Shown piece after piece: positions 44,180 to 53,687 of a DNA stretch of 64,000 bases. Source of the stretch: Streptacidiphilus sp. PB12-B1b (GTDB lineage Bacteria; Actinomycetota; Actinomycetes; Streptomycetales; Streptomycetaceae); contig NZ_CP048405.1 in assembly GCF_014084125.1 (NCBI RefSeq), forward strand, positions 2,604,001 to 2,668,000. The letters run 5' to 3'. Both the position numbers and the translations under genes were made by a program. Every line of letters starts with the position of its first letter. Positions within the stretch are counted from its first letter, which is position 1. The notes under the pieces were generated by a model that searched no databases, was not told where the DNA came from, and saw only the letters and a list, made by a program, of their open reading frames with translations.

Positions 44180-45004
44180 GTGCAGCGCAAGAACATTCCA
44201 GACCCCGGTTTCGCGGGCGACGACGGTTCCGCCGATCCCCTGCTCGCCGCAGCCCTGGCCCGCCACGCGGCGGAGCCCTCCCCGGAGACCGAGCGCGAGC
44301 TGGTGGCGCTCCTCGCCGGGGCGCGGCTGATGGTGCCGATCGTGGCAATCCTCGGCGAGGTCGAGACCGACGCCGACGGCCTGAAGCACGACAAGTCCAG
44401 CGACATGGCCGTCCCCACCATCGACGCCCCGGACGGACGCAAGGGCCTCCCGGCGTTCACCTCGCTCGACGCCATGGCGCGCTGGCGGGCCGACGCCCGC
44501 CCGGCGCCGGTCCCGGCCCGGCAGGCGGTGCAGGCGGCCTGGTCGGAGCAGGCCGACGCGCTGCTGATCGACCTGGCCGGTCCGGCCTTCTACGAGCTGT
44601 CCGGCGCGGCCATGCGCGCTGTCGCCGAGGGCCGCGCCATGGTCGATCCGCTGCGCGACCCGGAGGTCGCCGAGGCAGTGCGGACGCTGTTGGCCGCGCA
44701 CCCGGTGGTGCTCCGCGCCCACCTGCTGCCCAGCACCGAGACGGACGCGCTGCTGGCGCTGGTGCCCGACCCGGCCGTGGACCGCGAGGGCCTCGGGCCG
44801 GCGGTGCAGCGGGTCGCCGAGGCGCTCGGCGCGGACGAGCTGCTGCGGATCCGCCTCGACCGGGGGCTGGACCTCGCGGTCGTCGCCGCCTCCCCTCCGA
44901 ACCCGCGACCCCCCTCTACACCCGCGCCCCCTGAAGCCGCCCCGCCGGGGGCGCCGGGGGGCGACCCCCGGACCCCCGCGTACAGGCGGGCGGGTCAGCC
45001 GTAG
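44180..45004 (+). CDS. SseB-family protein
   Basis: A 274-residue protein. LARHAAEPSPETERELVALLAGARLMVPIV is the typical SseB start, and GRKGLPAFTSLDAMARW is its signature. The C-terminal half has the second SseB-like repeat. Actinobacterial members lie next to infC; function is unknown (named after enhanced serine sensitivity). The last 40 residues are Pro-rich and run into a duplicated sequence, so the natural stop was probably earlier. GTG 44180 lies 6 nt after TAGGCT (44168-44173), suggesting leaderless translation. Confidence 0.85.
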   Translation: MQRKNIPDPGFAGDDGSADPLLAAALARHAAEPSPETERELVALLAGARLMVPIVAILGEVETDADGLKHDKSSDMAVPTIDAPDGRKGLPAFTSLDAMARWRADARPAPVPARQAVQAAWSEQADALLIDLAGPAFYELSGAAMRAVAEGRAMVDPLRDPEVAEAVRTLLAAHPVVLRAHLLPSTETDALLALVPDPAVDREGLGPAVQRVAEALGADELLRIRLDRGLDLAVVAASPPNPRPPSTPAPPEAAPPGAPGGDPRTPAYRRAGQP

Positions 45005-45089
45005 ACCGGGCCGGTACTGTGCCGGCCCGGGGGGCGACCCCCGGACCCCCGGCGTACGGATCGGCGGGTCAGCCGTAGACCGGGCCGGT
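44955..45089. repeat. Imperfect direct duplication (61/62 bp) at converging gene ends
   Basis: 44955-45015 and 45028-45089 are near-identical, with one 1-nt indel and a few substitutions. The second copy holds the last six codons and stop of the minus-strand DUF1844 gene (TGPVYG). The first repeats that end and now encodes the SseB tail. Each copy contains GGGGGGCGACCCCC, itself able to form a hairpin. Confidence 0.85.
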
Positions 45090-45449
45090 GAACTTCTCGC
45101 CGGGGCCGGTGCCGGGCTCGTCCGGGACCAGGGACGCCTCGCGGAAGGCCAGCTGGAGCGACTTGAGGCCGTCCCGGAGCGGGGCCGCGTGGAAGTTGCT
45201 GATCTCCGGCGCGCCGGCGGTGACCAGCCCGGCCAGGGCGGTGATCAGCTTGCGGGCCTCGTCCAGGTCCTTGTGGGCCTCGCCGCCCTCCGCGAGTCCG
45301 AGGTTGACCGCCGCCGCGCTCATCAGGTGCACGGCCACCGTGGTGATGACCTCGACCGCCGGGACGTCGGCGATGTCGCGGGTGAGGTCGTCGAAGCGGG
45401 GGCCGTCGTCGGCGACGGGCAGGTCGGGGGTCTCGGGCTGGCTGCTCAT
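45069..45449 (-). CDS. DUF1844 domain protein
   Basis: A 126-residue acidic protein. The DUF1844 core is VEVITTVAVHLMSAAAVNLGL through DLDEARKLITALAGLV (about 34-80). The domain is common beside infC in actinobacteria; function is unknown. The C terminus GEKFTGPVYG is conserved and its coding sequence has been duplicated downstream. ATG 45449 is the natural start. It diverges from the infC leader. Confidence 0.85.
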   Translation of the reverse strand: MSSQPETPDLPVADDGPRFDDLTRDIADVPAVEVITTVAVHLMSAAAVNLGLAEGGEAHKDLDEARKLITALAGLVTAGAPEISNFHAAPLRDGLKSLQLAFREASLVPDEPGTGPGEKFTGPVYG

Positions 45450-45561
45450 GGAAAATTCGCCTCGCTGCAGATGGATGTCTCTCCGAAGTCTGCCCGATGG
45501 CCGCGCGGGCTCGGAAAAAGAGCCACGAACGCACGGATTCTGCGCTAGCGCCGGTCGCTGC

Positions 45562-45567
45562 TATGCT
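45562..45567 (+). promoter_or_regulatory. Candidate -10 of the infC operon
   Basis: TATGCT is preceded by a poor -35 (TTCTGC, 45538-45543). Transcription would begin near 45573. Confidence 0.4.
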
Positions 45568-45766
45568 TGCGGAGACCGGCCAGGTACAGCCACGTCCCCG
45601 CGAGGGTGACAGCGGAGGTTCCCGGCCCGCAAGTGGAGGCTCCCTCCCACCCGCATCGACCCGAGGGTCGTCGGGTTCCGGTCAGGCGGTTCGCGCTTCA
45701 TACCCGCGATTCCGCCCTGTGCACGCCGCAGACGTCACCGTCGGCGGCAGCGTACCCGGTTCGTGG

Positions 45767-45798
45767 AGCCCCGCCTGCCTGTCATGCGGGGCTTTTTT
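45767..45798 (+). terminator. Intrinsic terminator/attenuator in the infC leader
   Basis: AGCCCCGC / GCGGGGCT with an 11-nt loop is followed by six T. It lies 122 nt before infC and after the predicted promoter, so it most likely works as an attenuator. Confidence 0.75.
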
Positions 45799-45919
45799 CG
45801 TGCCCGCGGTAGCGCCCTATGCGGCACCGCGGCACGAATGAAGCCCTGTGTGGCGGTAACCAGTCCGCTGTTCACGCGACTGCCGACGGCAGCCGCGGAG
45901 GTGCAACCGAGGAGGATCC

Positions 45920-46636
45920 ATCAGCACCGAGCCCCGCATCAACGACCGGATTCGCGTCCCTGAGGTGCGACTCGTCGGTCCCAGTGGCGAGCAGGTCGGC
46001 ATCGTGCCGCTTGCCAAGGCCCTGGAACTTGCGCAGGAGTACGACCTGGATCTGGTCGAGGTCGCGGCCACCGCCCGGCCGCCGGTGTGCAAGCTCATGG
46101 ACTACGGCAAGTTCAAGTACGAGTCCGCCATGAAGGCCCGTGAGGCGCGCAAGAACCAGGCCCACACGGTCATCAAGGAGATGAAGCTCCGCCCGAAGAT
46201 CGACCCGCACGACTACGACACCAAAAAGGGTCACGTCGTCCGGTTCCTCAAGCAGGGCGACAAGGTCAAGATCACGATCATGTTCCGCGGCCGCGAGCAG
46301 TCCCGGCCCGAGCTGGGCTTCCGGTTGCTGCAGCGACTCGCCTCCGACGTTGAGGAGTTGGGCTTCATCGAGTCCAACCCCAAGCAGGACGGCCGGAACA
46401 TGATCATGGTTCTCGGCCCGCACAAGAAGAAGACCGAAGCCATGGCCGAGGCCCGCGAGGCGGCTGCCGTCCGCAAGGCCGAGCGTCAGGGCCGCTCGGC
46501 CGACGAGACGGACGTCGAGGACGCTCCGGCCGAATCGGCCGACGCGCCCGAGGCGACTGAGGAGACCGAAGCGGACTCCGCGCAGGCCGAGCAGGCCGAC
46601 GCGACCGCCGACGCCTCGGAGGCTGCAGCCAGCTAG
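45920..46636 (+). CDS. infC: Translation initiation factor IF-3, apparent AUC start
   Basis: A 238-residue factor that binds the 30S subunit and proofreads initiator tRNA and start codons. The conserved N domain begins [19 protein letters not shown] and is followed by the linker and C domain ([23 protein letters not shown]). The last 55 residues are an acidic Ala/Glu tail. The only start that keeps the conserved INDRIR segment is ATC at 45920, directly behind GAGGAGG; the first GTG (45965) would delete it. A rare start codon allows IF-3 to limit its own synthesis, as AUU does in Escherichia coli. Confidence 0.93.
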   Translation: MSTEPRINDRIRVPEVRLVGPSGEQVGIVPLAKALELAQEYDLDLVEVAATARPPVCKLMDYGKFKYESAMKAREARKNQAHTVIKEMKLRPKIDPHDYDTKKGHVVRFLKQGDKVKITIMFRGREQSRPELGFRLLQRLASDVEELGFIESNPKQDGRNMIMVLGPHKKKTEAMAEAREAAAVRKAERQGRSADETDVEDAPAESADAPEATEETEADSAQAEQADATADASEAAAS

Positions 46637-46755
46637 GCTGCCGCGTCCACCCCCGGCCCCCCGGCACCCGCCGGAGGGCCCTGGAGATCCACCAGCGCTC
46701 CCGCCCGCGCCCCGGCGCACGGGCGGGAGCGGACCGACGAGGAGAGTACGGCGAC

Positions 46756-46950
46756 ATGCCGAAGAACAAGACGCACTCCGGTGCCAGCAAGCGCTTCAAG
46801 ATCACTGGCTCCGGCAAGGTCATGCGCCAGCAGGCCGGCCGTCGTCACCTGCTCGAGCACAAGTCGTCCACGCTGACTCGTCGCCTGGCCGGCACGGTCG
46901 AGGTGGCCCCCGCCAACGCCAAGAAGGTCAAGAAGCTTCTCGGCAAGTGA
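46756..46950 (+). CDS. rpmI: Ribosomal protein bL35
   Basis: A 64-residue, strongly basic ribosomal protein of the 50S subunit: [18 protein letters not shown] start, then [15 protein letters not shown] and a lysine-rich end. It is full length. It lies 119 nt after infC and 86 nt before rplT in the universal infC-rpmI-rplT order. The ATG follows GACGAGGAG. Confidence 0.98.
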   Translation: MPKNKTHSGASKRFKITGSGKVMRQQAGRRHLLEHKSSTLTRRLAGTVEVAPANAKKVKKLLGK

Positions 46951-47036
46951 TCCTGCGCCCAGCGCACTGGATCCCCTCGACCCATTCGTACCGGATCGCG
47001 TGAATCAGCCCGCGGTCCTCACCAAGGAGTAACAAC

Positions 47037-47432
47037 GTGGCACGCGTCAAGCGGGCAGTGAACGCCCACAAGAAGCGCCGGGTAGTCCTCGAGCGGGCCA
47101 GCGGTTACCGCGGCCAGCGCGGGCGTCTGTACCGCAAGGCGAAGGAGCAGCTGCTCCACTCCTTCACCTACAACTACAACGACCGGAAGAAGCGCAAGGG
47201 CGACTTCCGTCAGCTGTGGATCCAGCGCATCAACGCTGCGGCGCGTGCGAACGGCATGACCTACAACCGCCTCATCCAGGGCCTGAAGGCTGCCAACGTC
47301 GAGATCGACCGCAAGATGCTCGCCGAGCTGGCGGTCCACGACTCCGGCGCCTTCGCTTCGCTGGTCGAGGTCGCGCAGAAGGCCCTCCCGGCCGACGTGA
47401 ACGCGCCCCGCGTCGCCGCCGACGCCGCCTGA
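47037..47432 (+). CDS. rplT: Ribosomal protein bL20
   Basis: A 131-residue 23S rRNA-binding protein needed for 50S assembly: [14 protein letters not shown] start, [16 protein letters not shown], and [18 protein letters not shown]. It is full length. The start is GTG 47037 behind AAGGAG. In other bacteria bL20 represses this operon through the leader; whether it does so here is not visible. Confidence 0.98.
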   Translation: MARVKRAVNAHKKRRVVLERASGYRGQRGRLYRKAKEQLLHSFTYNYNDRKKRKGDFRQLWIQRINAAARANGMTYNRLIQGLKAANVEIDRKMLAELAVHDSGAFASLVEVAQKALPADVNAPRVAADAA

Positions 47433-47476
47433 GCGAGCGTCACGCGGTAGTGGCGCGCGAGCGCCGCGACGCATCC

Positions 47477-47510
47477 CGGGCCCGCAGGGGGATCACCCCT
47501 TGCGGGCCCG
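47477..47510 (+). terminator. Terminator after rplT
   Basis: CGGGCCCGCAGGGG pairs with CCCCTTGCGGGCCCG (one bulge) around a short loop, followed by TTCT. Confidence 0.8.
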
Positions 47511-47648
47511 TTCTGTCGGGTGACGCCCCTCGAGCGGCCCTTGAATGCCCCTCGGGTGCCCCTTGAGTCGAGCGCGCCCGGAATGACGCCCCAGCACCAG
47601 CCAGCCCCTCATGTCCCTGCGAAGACCCGAGCGCCGAAGCGAGAGACG

Positions 47649-48512
47649 ATGCCCCAGCAGCAGTACCCCGAGCTGACCTCGCTGCGCTCGCCCCGGGTCA
47701 GCGCCGCCCGTCGGCTCTCCCGCCGGGTGCAGCGGACCAAGGAGCGCCGGTTCATCGCCGAGGGGCCGCAGGCGGTGCGTGAGGCCGTCGCCTACGGCCG
47801 GATCCCCGGCGGCGGGGGCGCACACGCGGTGGTGGAGATCTACGTCACGCCCGAGGCCGCCGAGCGCCACGCCGACCTGCTGGCGGACGCCCACGGCGCG
47901 CGGGTGCCGGTGCTGACCGCCACGGACGAGGTGGTCGCGGCGGTGTGCCAGACCGTCACCCCGCAGGGCATCGCCGCCGTCTGCCGCTTTGTCGACACCC
48001 CGTTCGAGACGGTGCTGGCCGGACGCCCCCGGCTGGTCGCCGTGCTCGCCAGCGTCCGCGACCCCGGGAACGCCGGAACGGTGCTGCGGACTGCCGACGC
48101 CGCCGGGGCCGACGCGGTCGTCCTCACCGACGCCTCGGTGGACCTGTACAACCCCAAGGCCGTGCGCGCGTCCGTCGGCAGCCTCTACCACCTGCCGGTG
48201 GCCGTGGGCGTGCCGGTCGAGCAGGCGGTCGCCGGGCTGCGTGCCGCCGGGGTGCGCATCCTGGCCGCCGACGGCGCGGGCGGGCGGGATCTGGACGCCG
48301 AGCTGGACGACCACGCCCTCGGCGGGCCCACTGCCTGGGTGTTCGGCAACGAGGCGTGGGGCCTGCCGGAGCAGACCCGCGCACTGGCGGACGAGGTGGT
48401 GCGCGTGCCCATCCACGGGCACGCCGAGAGCCTCAATCTGGCGACCGCCGCCGCCGTGTGCCTGTACGCCTCCGCGCGCGCCCAGCGCGCCTCCGGCGGG
48501 TGCCGCGGCTGA
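47649..48512 (+). CDS. TrmH/SpoU-family rRNA 2'-O-ribose methyltransferase
   Basis: A 287-residue SPOUT methyltransferase. The N-terminal L30e-like substrate domain (RRVQRTKERRFIAEGPQAVREAV) is followed by the knotted catalytic domain with motif 1 LASVRDPGNAGTVLRTADAAG, motif 2 WVFGNEAWGLP and motif 3 IPIHGHAESLNLATAAAVCLY-like (VPIHGHAESLNLA). It probably modifies 23S rRNA; the exact nucleotide is unknown. ATG 47649 follows GAGAGACG. It lies between rplT and the histidine kinase, the usual order. Confidence 0.93.
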   Translation: MPQQQYPELTSLRSPRVSAARRLSRRVQRTKERRFIAEGPQAVREAVAYGRIPGGGGAHAVVEIYVTPEAAERHADLLADAHGARVPVLTATDEVVAAVCQTVTPQGIAAVCRFVDTPFETVLAGRPRLVAVLASVRDPGNAGTVLRTADAAGADAVVLTDASVDLYNPKAVRASVGSLYHLPVAVGVPVEQAVAGLRAAGVRILAADGAGGRDLDAELDDHALGGPTAWVFGNEAWGLPEQTRALADEVVRVPIHGHAESLNLATAAAVCLYASARAQRASGGCRG

Positions 48513-48550
48513 TGTTATTTTCGCTAAGGTGGCCATCTGAGGGGGTGGCG

Positions 48551-49735
48551 ATGTCCGGTACCGAACGCAGCCGCGAAGCGATACTGCCTGCCGGGTCCGC
48601 CCCCGCCGCCGACGAGCCCGCGCCCTGTCCACCGGCCGACGAGCCCCGTCCATCGGCCGCCGCCGAGCCGGGCCGGCTGGACGTCGAGGACCTCCCCGAC
48701 GGCCTGGTCGTCGCCGACGCCGACGGCCGGGTGGTCTGCTTCAACGCCGCCGCCGTCCGGATCAGCGGCATCCCGGCCGCCTCCGCCCTGGGCCGCCCGC
48801 TGGCCGAGGCGCTGCCGCTGGAGGATCTGGAGGGCCGCCGCTGGTGGCAGCTGACCGACCCGTACGGCGGCCTGGCCACCCGTACCCGCCAGCCCGAGCG
48901 CAACCTGCTGCTGCCCGGCGGCCGCGAGGTCCTGGTCTCCGCCCGCTACCTGCGGGCCGACGCCCGTACCGGCCCGGTCTGCCGGGTCGTGGTCGCGCTG
49001 CGCGGCACCGAAGCCCGGCAGCGCACCGAGCGCAGCCACGCCGAGCTGATCGCCACCGTCGCGCACGAGCTGCGCTCCCCGCTGACCAGCGTCAAGGGCT
49101 TCACCGCGACCCTGCTGCAGAAGTGGGAGCGCTTCACCGACGACCAGAAGCGGCTGATGCTGGAGACCGTCGACGCCGACGCCAACCGGGTCACCCGGCT
49201 GATCGCGGAGCTGCTCGACATCTCCCGGATCGACGCCGGACGCCTGGAGATCCGCCGCCAGCAGGTCGACCTGCCCGCCGCCATCCGGCACCAGGTGGAC
49301 GGCAAGACGGCGGCCGGGGTCGCGCCGGAGCGGTTCGCCATCCGGGTGCAGGAGCCGCTGCCGCCGCTGTGGGCCGACGCCGACAAGATCGACCAGGTGC
49401 TGGGCAACCTGCTGGAAAACGCGGTGCGCCACGGTGAGGGGACTGTCACCATCGAGGTCCAGTCGGAGAAGGCAGCCCTCGCCCCCGGCCAGGTACGGGA
49501 GTGGACGGTGGTGACGGTGAGCGACCAGGGCGCCGGCATCCCCGAGGAATCCATCCCGCGCGTCTTCACCCGCTTCTGGCGCGGCAGCAAGCGCGGCGGC
49601 ACCGGCCTGGGCCTGTACATCGTCAAGGGCATCGTGGAGGCGCACGGCGGCAGCATCGCCGTGGACCGGGTGCCCGAGGGCGGGGCCCGGTTCCGATTCA
49701 TCCTGCCTGCGGGCATCCCCGAGTTCATGGTCTGA
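48551..49735 (+). CDS. PAS-domain sensor histidine kinase, no adjacent response regulator
   Basis: A 394-residue soluble kinase. A Pro/Ala-rich start is followed by a PAS domain (about 53-150, DLPDGLVVADADGRVVCFN). The HisKA helix has H172 in TVAHELRSPLTSVKGF. The ATPase domain has the N box LLENAVRHGEG, DQGAGIPEE and GTGLGLYIVKGIVEAHGG. No transmembrane segment is seen, so it senses something cytoplasmic. No response regulator is encoded nearby. ATG 48551 follows GAGGGGGTG. It sits 38 nt after the methyltransferase and upstream of pheS. Confidence 0.93.
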   Translation: MSGTERSREAILPAGSAPAADEPAPCPPADEPRPSAAAEPGRLDVEDLPDGLVVADADGRVVCFNAAAVRISGIPAASALGRPLAEALPLEDLEGRRWWQLTDPYGGLATRTRQPERNLLLPGGREVLVSARYLRADARTGPVCRVVVALRGTEARQRTERSHAELIATVAHELRSPLTSVKGFTATLLQKWERFTDDQKRLMLETVDADANRVTRLIAELLDISRIDAGRLEIRRQQVDLPAAIRHQVDGKTAAGVAPERFAIRVQEPLPPLWADADKIDQVLGNLLENAVRHGEGTVTIEVQSEKAALAPGQVREWTVVTVSDQGAGIPEESIPRVFTRFWRGSKRGGTGLGLYIVKGIVEAHGGSIAVDRVPEGGARFRFILPAGIPEFMV

Positions 49736-49950
49736 ACAGCCGACCGCTCGACCCCCGCAGGCCGCCGCACGGCCGGGAACGGCCCTCGTCGATCCCGGTA
49801 GACTCGGCCATTGGCGTTGTCCGACGCCTCTCGCGGCCCCGCCGCGGACACCCCGCCCGACCCCGGGCCGCGATGCCCGCCGCAGGACTGCGCGCGGCCG
49901 GTCCCCACCGCCCACCCGAGCAGCACACCGCTGGAGCACGGAAGAGAGCG

Positions 49951-51060
49951 ATGTCCGCACCGAACAAGTCCTACGACCCGGTCGAGGTCGAGGCGCTGAA
50001 GCCCGAGGAGATCGAGCGCCTGCGCGACGAGGCCCTGGCCGCGTTCGCCGCCGCCGCCGACCTCGCCGCCCTGCAGGAGGCCAAGGTCGCGCACTGCGGC
50101 GACCGCTCCCCGCTGGCGCTGGCCAACCGCGAGATCGGCGCGCTGCCGCCGCAGGCCAAGGCCGAGGCGGGCAAGCGCGTCGGCCAGGCCCGGGGCGCGG
50201 TCAACAAGGCGCTGGCCGCCCGGCTGGTCGAGCTGGAGGCCGAGCGCGACGCGCGCGTCCTGGTCGAGGAGGCCGTGGACGTCACGCTGCCGTACGACCG
50301 CGCCCCGCGCGGCGGCCGGCACCCGCTCACCACGCTCTCCGAGCGGCTCGCCGACATCTTCACCGCCATGGGCTACGCCGTCGCCGAGGGCCCCGAGGTC
50401 GAGGCCGAGTGGCTGAACTTCGACGCTCTCAACATGGGCCCGGACCACCCCGCGCGCTCCACCCAGGACACCTTCTTCCTGGAGGGCGCCGACTCCGTCG
50501 TGCTGCGCACCCACACCTCGGGCGTGCAGATCCGCTCCCTGCTGGCCAGCGCCGAGCCGCCGGTCTACGTGATCTGCCCGGGCCGGGTGTTCCGCTCCGA
50601 CGAGCTGGACGCCACCCACACCCCGGTCTTCAACCAGATCGAGCTGCTGGCCGTGGACGAGGGCCTGACCATGGCCGACCTCAAGGGCACCCTGGACCAC
50701 ATGGTGGTCTCGCTGTTCGGCGAGGGCATGAAGACCCGGCTGCGGCCCAACTACTTCCCCTTCACCGAGCCGTCCGCCGAGATGGACATGGTGTGCTTCC
50801 ACTGCCGCGGCGAGTCCGTCGGCAACCCCGACCGGCCCTGCCGCACCTGCTCGTCCGAGGGCTGGATCGAGCTGGGCGGCTGCGGCATGGTCAACCCCCG
50901 GGTGCTGGTCGCCTGCGGGATCGACCCCAACAAGTACAGCGGCTTCGCCTTCGGCTTCGGCATCGAGCGGCTGCTGATGTTCCGGCACAACGTCGAGGAC
51001 ATGCGAGACATCGTGGAGGGTGACGTGCGCTTCACCCTTCCCTTCGGGATGGAGATCTGA
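49951..51060 (+). CDS. pheS: Phenylalanyl-tRNA synthetase alpha subunit
   Basis: The 369-residue catalytic subunit of the alpha2-beta2 enzyme that charges tRNA-Phe. An N-terminal coiled coil (about 10-95) contacts tRNA. Class II motif 2 includes [19 protein letters not shown] and motif 3 [11 protein letters not shown] four-cysteine insertion (CFHC and CRTC) is typical of actinobacterial PheS and probably binds zinc. ATG 49951 follows GGAAGAGAG. Its stop overlaps the pheT ATG. Confidence 0.97.
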   Translation: MSAPNKSYDPVEVEALKPEEIERLRDEALAAFAAAADLAALQEAKVAHCGDRSPLALANREIGALPPQAKAEAGKRVGQARGAVNKALAARLVELEAERDARVLVEEAVDVTLPYDRAPRGGRHPLTTLSERLADIFTAMGYAVAEGPEVEAEWLNFDALNMGPDHPARSTQDTFFLEGADSVVLRTHTSGVQIRSLLASAEPPVYVICPGRVFRSDELDATHTPVFNQIELLAVDEGLTMADLKGTLDHMVVSLFGEGMKTRLRPNYFPFTEPSAEMDMVCFHCRGESVGNPDRPCRTCSSEGWIELGGCGMVNPRVLVACGIDPNKYSGFAFGFGIERLLMFRHNVEDMRDIVEGDVRFTLPFGMEI

Positions 51061-53582
51061 TGCGCGTCCCGCTTTCCTGGCTGCGGGAGTACGTCGACCT
51101 GCCCGCGGGCGAGACCGGCCGTGACGTGGCCGACCGGCTGGTCCGGGCCGGTCTGGAGGTCGAGACCGTCGAGCAGCTCGGCGGCGACCTCAAGGGCCCG
51201 CTGGTGGTCGGCAAGGTCCTCGCCATCGAGGAGCTGACCGGCTTCAAGAAGCCCATCCGCTACTGCCAGGTGGACGTCGGCGACGCCAACGGCACCGGCG
51301 AGCCGCAGAACATCGTCTGCGGCGCGCGGAACTTCGCCGTCGGCGACAAGGTCGTCGTGGTGCTCCCCGGCGCGGTCCTGCCCGGTCCGTTCCCGATCGC
51401 CGCCCGGCAGACCTACGGCCACACCTCCGAGGGCATGATCTGCTCCGCCCGCGAGCTGGGCATGGGCGACGAGCACGACGGCATCATCGTGCTGCCGCCG
51501 GAGTTCGAGCCCGGCACCGACGCCGTCGAGCTGCTGGAGCTGGTCGACGAGGTCCTGGACATCGCCGTCACCGCCGACCGCGGCTACTGCCTGTCGGTGC
51601 GCGGCGTCGCCCGCGAGGCCGCCATCGCCTACGGCCTGGCGCTGCGCGACCCGGCGCTGCTGGACACCCCGGCGCCCAACGCCTACGGCCCGCTGGTCAA
51701 GGTGCTGGACCCGGCCGGCTGCGACCGCTTCACCGCGCGCACCGTCGTCGGCCTGGAGCCCGAGGCGCTGTCGCCGATCTGGCTGCAGCGGCGGATCCAG
51801 AAGGCCGGGATGCGCCCCATCTCGCTGACCGTCGACATCACCAACTACGTGATGCTGGAACTCGGCCAGCCGCTGCACGCCTACGACTGCTCGCGCATCG
51901 ACGGCCCGATCATCGTCCGCCGCGCCGAGGCCGGGGAGAAGCTCACCACCCTGGACGGCGTCCAGCGCACCCTCGACCCCGAGGATCTGCTGATCTGCGA
52001 CAACTCCGGGCCGATCGGCCTGGCCGGGGTCATGGGCGGCGCGGGCACCGAGATCGCCGCCCCGTCGGTGGACCCGGAGACCGGCCGGGTCACCGGTACC
52101 ACCCAGGTCGTCATCGAGGCCGCGCACTTCGCGCCGGTCTCCATCGCCCGCACCGCGCGCCGCCACCGGCTGCCCTCCGAGGCGGCCAAGCGCTTCGAGC
52201 GCGGCGTGGACCCGCAGGCCGGCAAGGCCGCCGCGCAGCGCGCCGTGGACCTGCTGGTCCTGGTCGCCGGGGGCACCGCCGAGGGCGGGGTCACCGAGTA
52301 CGCCGTGGACTACCCGGTCTACTCGATCACCATCGCCGCCGACCACCCCGACCGGGTCGCCGGGCAGGAGTACGGCCGCGAGACCGTGGTCCGCCGGCTG
52401 CAGGAGGTCGGCTGCACCGTCGAGGGCGGCGACGTCCTGGTGGTCACCCCGCCGAGCTGGCGGCCCGACCTCACCGACCCCAACGACCTGGCCGAGGAGG
52501 TCATCCGGCTGGAGGGCTACGCCGAGCTGCCCTCCACCCTGCCGAGGGTCCCGGCCGGGCGCGGCCTCACCGAGGCCCAGCGGCTGCGCCGACGCACCGG
52601 CCTGGCGCTGGCCGGGGCCGGCTACGTCGAGGTGTTGAACTACCCGTTCGTCGGCGAAGCCGCCCTGGACGCCCTCGGCCTGGAGCCGGACGACGACCGC
52701 CGCCGGGCGGTCCGGCTGGCCAACCCGATCTCCGACGAGGAGCCGGCGCTGCGCACCACGCTGCTGCCGGGACTGCTCGCCGCGCTGCGCCGCAACACCG
52801 GCCGGGGCGCGACCGACGTGGCGCTGTTCGAACAGGGGCTGGTCTTCCGCGTCGACGGCACCGACCCCGAGCGGCTGTTCAAGGCCCCGCGGCTGCCGGT
52901 CGACCGGCGCCCCACCGACGAGGAGATCGCCGAGCTGGACGCCGCCCTGCCGCGCCAGCCGCGCCGGGTCGCCACCGTCCTCGCGGGCAACCGCGAGCCC
53001 GACGGCTGGTGGGGCAAGGGCCGCCCGGCGAGCTGGGCCGACGCGGTCGAGTCCGCCCGCACGGTGGCGGCCGCCGCCGGTGTCGAGCTGACCGTCCGGC
53101 AGGAGCAGCACGCGCCCTGGCACCCCGGCCGCTGCGCCGCGCTGTACGCGGGGGAGCGGCTGGTCGGCCACGCGGGCGAGCTGCACCCGCGCGTGGTCAA
53201 GGCGCTGCACCTGCCCGACCGCACCTGCGCGATGGAGCTGGACGTCGACCTGCTCACCGCGGACGGCGCGGCGCGGGTCGAGGGCCCGAGGATCTCCGGC
53301 TTCCCGGTCGCCACCCAGGACGTCGCCCTGGTGGTGGACGGCGCGGTGCCGGCCGCCGAGGTCGAGGCGGCGCTGCGGCAGGGCGCCGGCCCGCTGCTGG
53401 AGTCGCTGCGGCTGTTCGACGTCTACACCGGCGAGCAGCTCGGCGAGGGCCGCAAGTCGCTCGCTTACGCGCTGCGCTTCCGCGCCCCGGACCGCACGCT
53501 GACGGCGGAGGAGGCCGGTGCGGCCCGGAACGCCGCCATCGCCGAGGCCGTCGCCCGCACCGGCGCGGTGCTGCGCGGCTGA
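51060..53582 (+). CDS. pheT: Phenylalanyl-tRNA synthetase beta subunit
   Basis: The 840-residue tRNA-binding and editing subunit. Domains in order: B1 with the OB-fold tRNA-binding module (about 40-155), B3/B4 editing (about 210-400), B5 (about 405-480), the inactive class II core and the FDX-ACB anticodon-binding domain (about 745-840). The ATG overlaps the pheS stop (TGATG), so the two subunits are coupled for equal synthesis. It is full length and followed by a strong hairpin. Confidence 0.97.
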   Translation: MRVPLSWLREYVDLPAGETGRDVADRLVRAGLEVETVEQLGGDLKGPLVVGKVLAIEELTGFKKPIRYCQVDVGDANGTGEPQNIVCGARNFAVGDKVVVVLPGAVLPGPFPIAARQTYGHTSEGMICSARELGMGDEHDGIIVLPPEFEPGTDAVELLELVDEVLDIAVTADRGYCLSVRGVAREAAIAYGLALRDPALLDTPAPNAYGPLVKVLDPAGCDRFTARTVVGLEPEALSPIWLQRRIQKAGMRPISLTVDITNYVMLELGQPLHAYDCSRIDGPIIVRRAEAGEKLTTLDGVQRTLDPEDLLICDNSGPIGLAGVMGGAGTEIAAPSVDPETGRVTGTTQVVIEAAHFAPVSIARTARRHRLPSEAAKRFERGVDPQAGKAAAQRAVDLLVLVAGGTAEGGVTEYAVDYPVYSITIAADHPDRVAGQEYGRETVVRRLQEVGCTVEGGDVLVVTPPSWRPDLTDPNDLAEEVIRLEGYAELPSTLPRVPAGRGLTEAQRLRRRTGLALAGAGYVEVLNYPFVGEAALDALGLEPDDDRRRAVRLANPISDEEPALRTTLLPGLLAALRRNTGRGATDVALFEQGLVFRVDGTDPERLFKAPRLPVDRRPTDEEIAELDAALPRQPRRVATVLAGNREPDGWWGKGRPASWADAVESARTVAAAAGVELTVRQEQHAPWHPGRCAALYAGERLVGHAGELHPRVVKALHLPDRTCAMELDVDLLTADGAARVEGPRISGFPVATQDVALVVDGAVPAAEVEAALRQGAGPLLESLRLFDVYTGEQLGEGRKSLAYALRFRAPDRTLTAEEAGAARNAAIAEAVARTGAVLRG

Positions 53583-53599
53583 TACGCGGTCACGACGCA

Positions 53600-53645
53600 C
53601 GGCAGTGGCGGTCCGCCCCCTCGGGGGTGGGCCGCCGCTGCCGTT
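53600..53645 (+). terminator. Terminator after pheT
   Basis: ACGGCAGTGGCGG pairs with CCGCCGCTGCCGT (one G-U), with a second inner GC stem. It serves pheT and possibly the converging ArsR gene. Confidence 0.8.
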
Positions 53646-53687
53646 GGCGCAGGGGGCGGGTCGGGGTCAGGCCGGGCCGGGTCCGGG

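Larger units (their letters stand above)
45450..45919 (+). other. Long infC leader and divergent promoter region
   Basis: This 470-bp stretch holds no convincing gene. It contains a -10-like TATGCT (45562-45567), several GC-rich inverted segments and a strong U-tract terminator hairpin (45767-45798). From the predicted start the infC leader would be about 350 nt, long enough for regulated folding. Confidence 0.6.

Noticed and set aside
48950-51060. A T-box or other tRNA-sensing leader before pheS
   Set aside because: The 215-bp gap upstream of pheS shows no T-box core or specifier/antiterminator pattern by eye.
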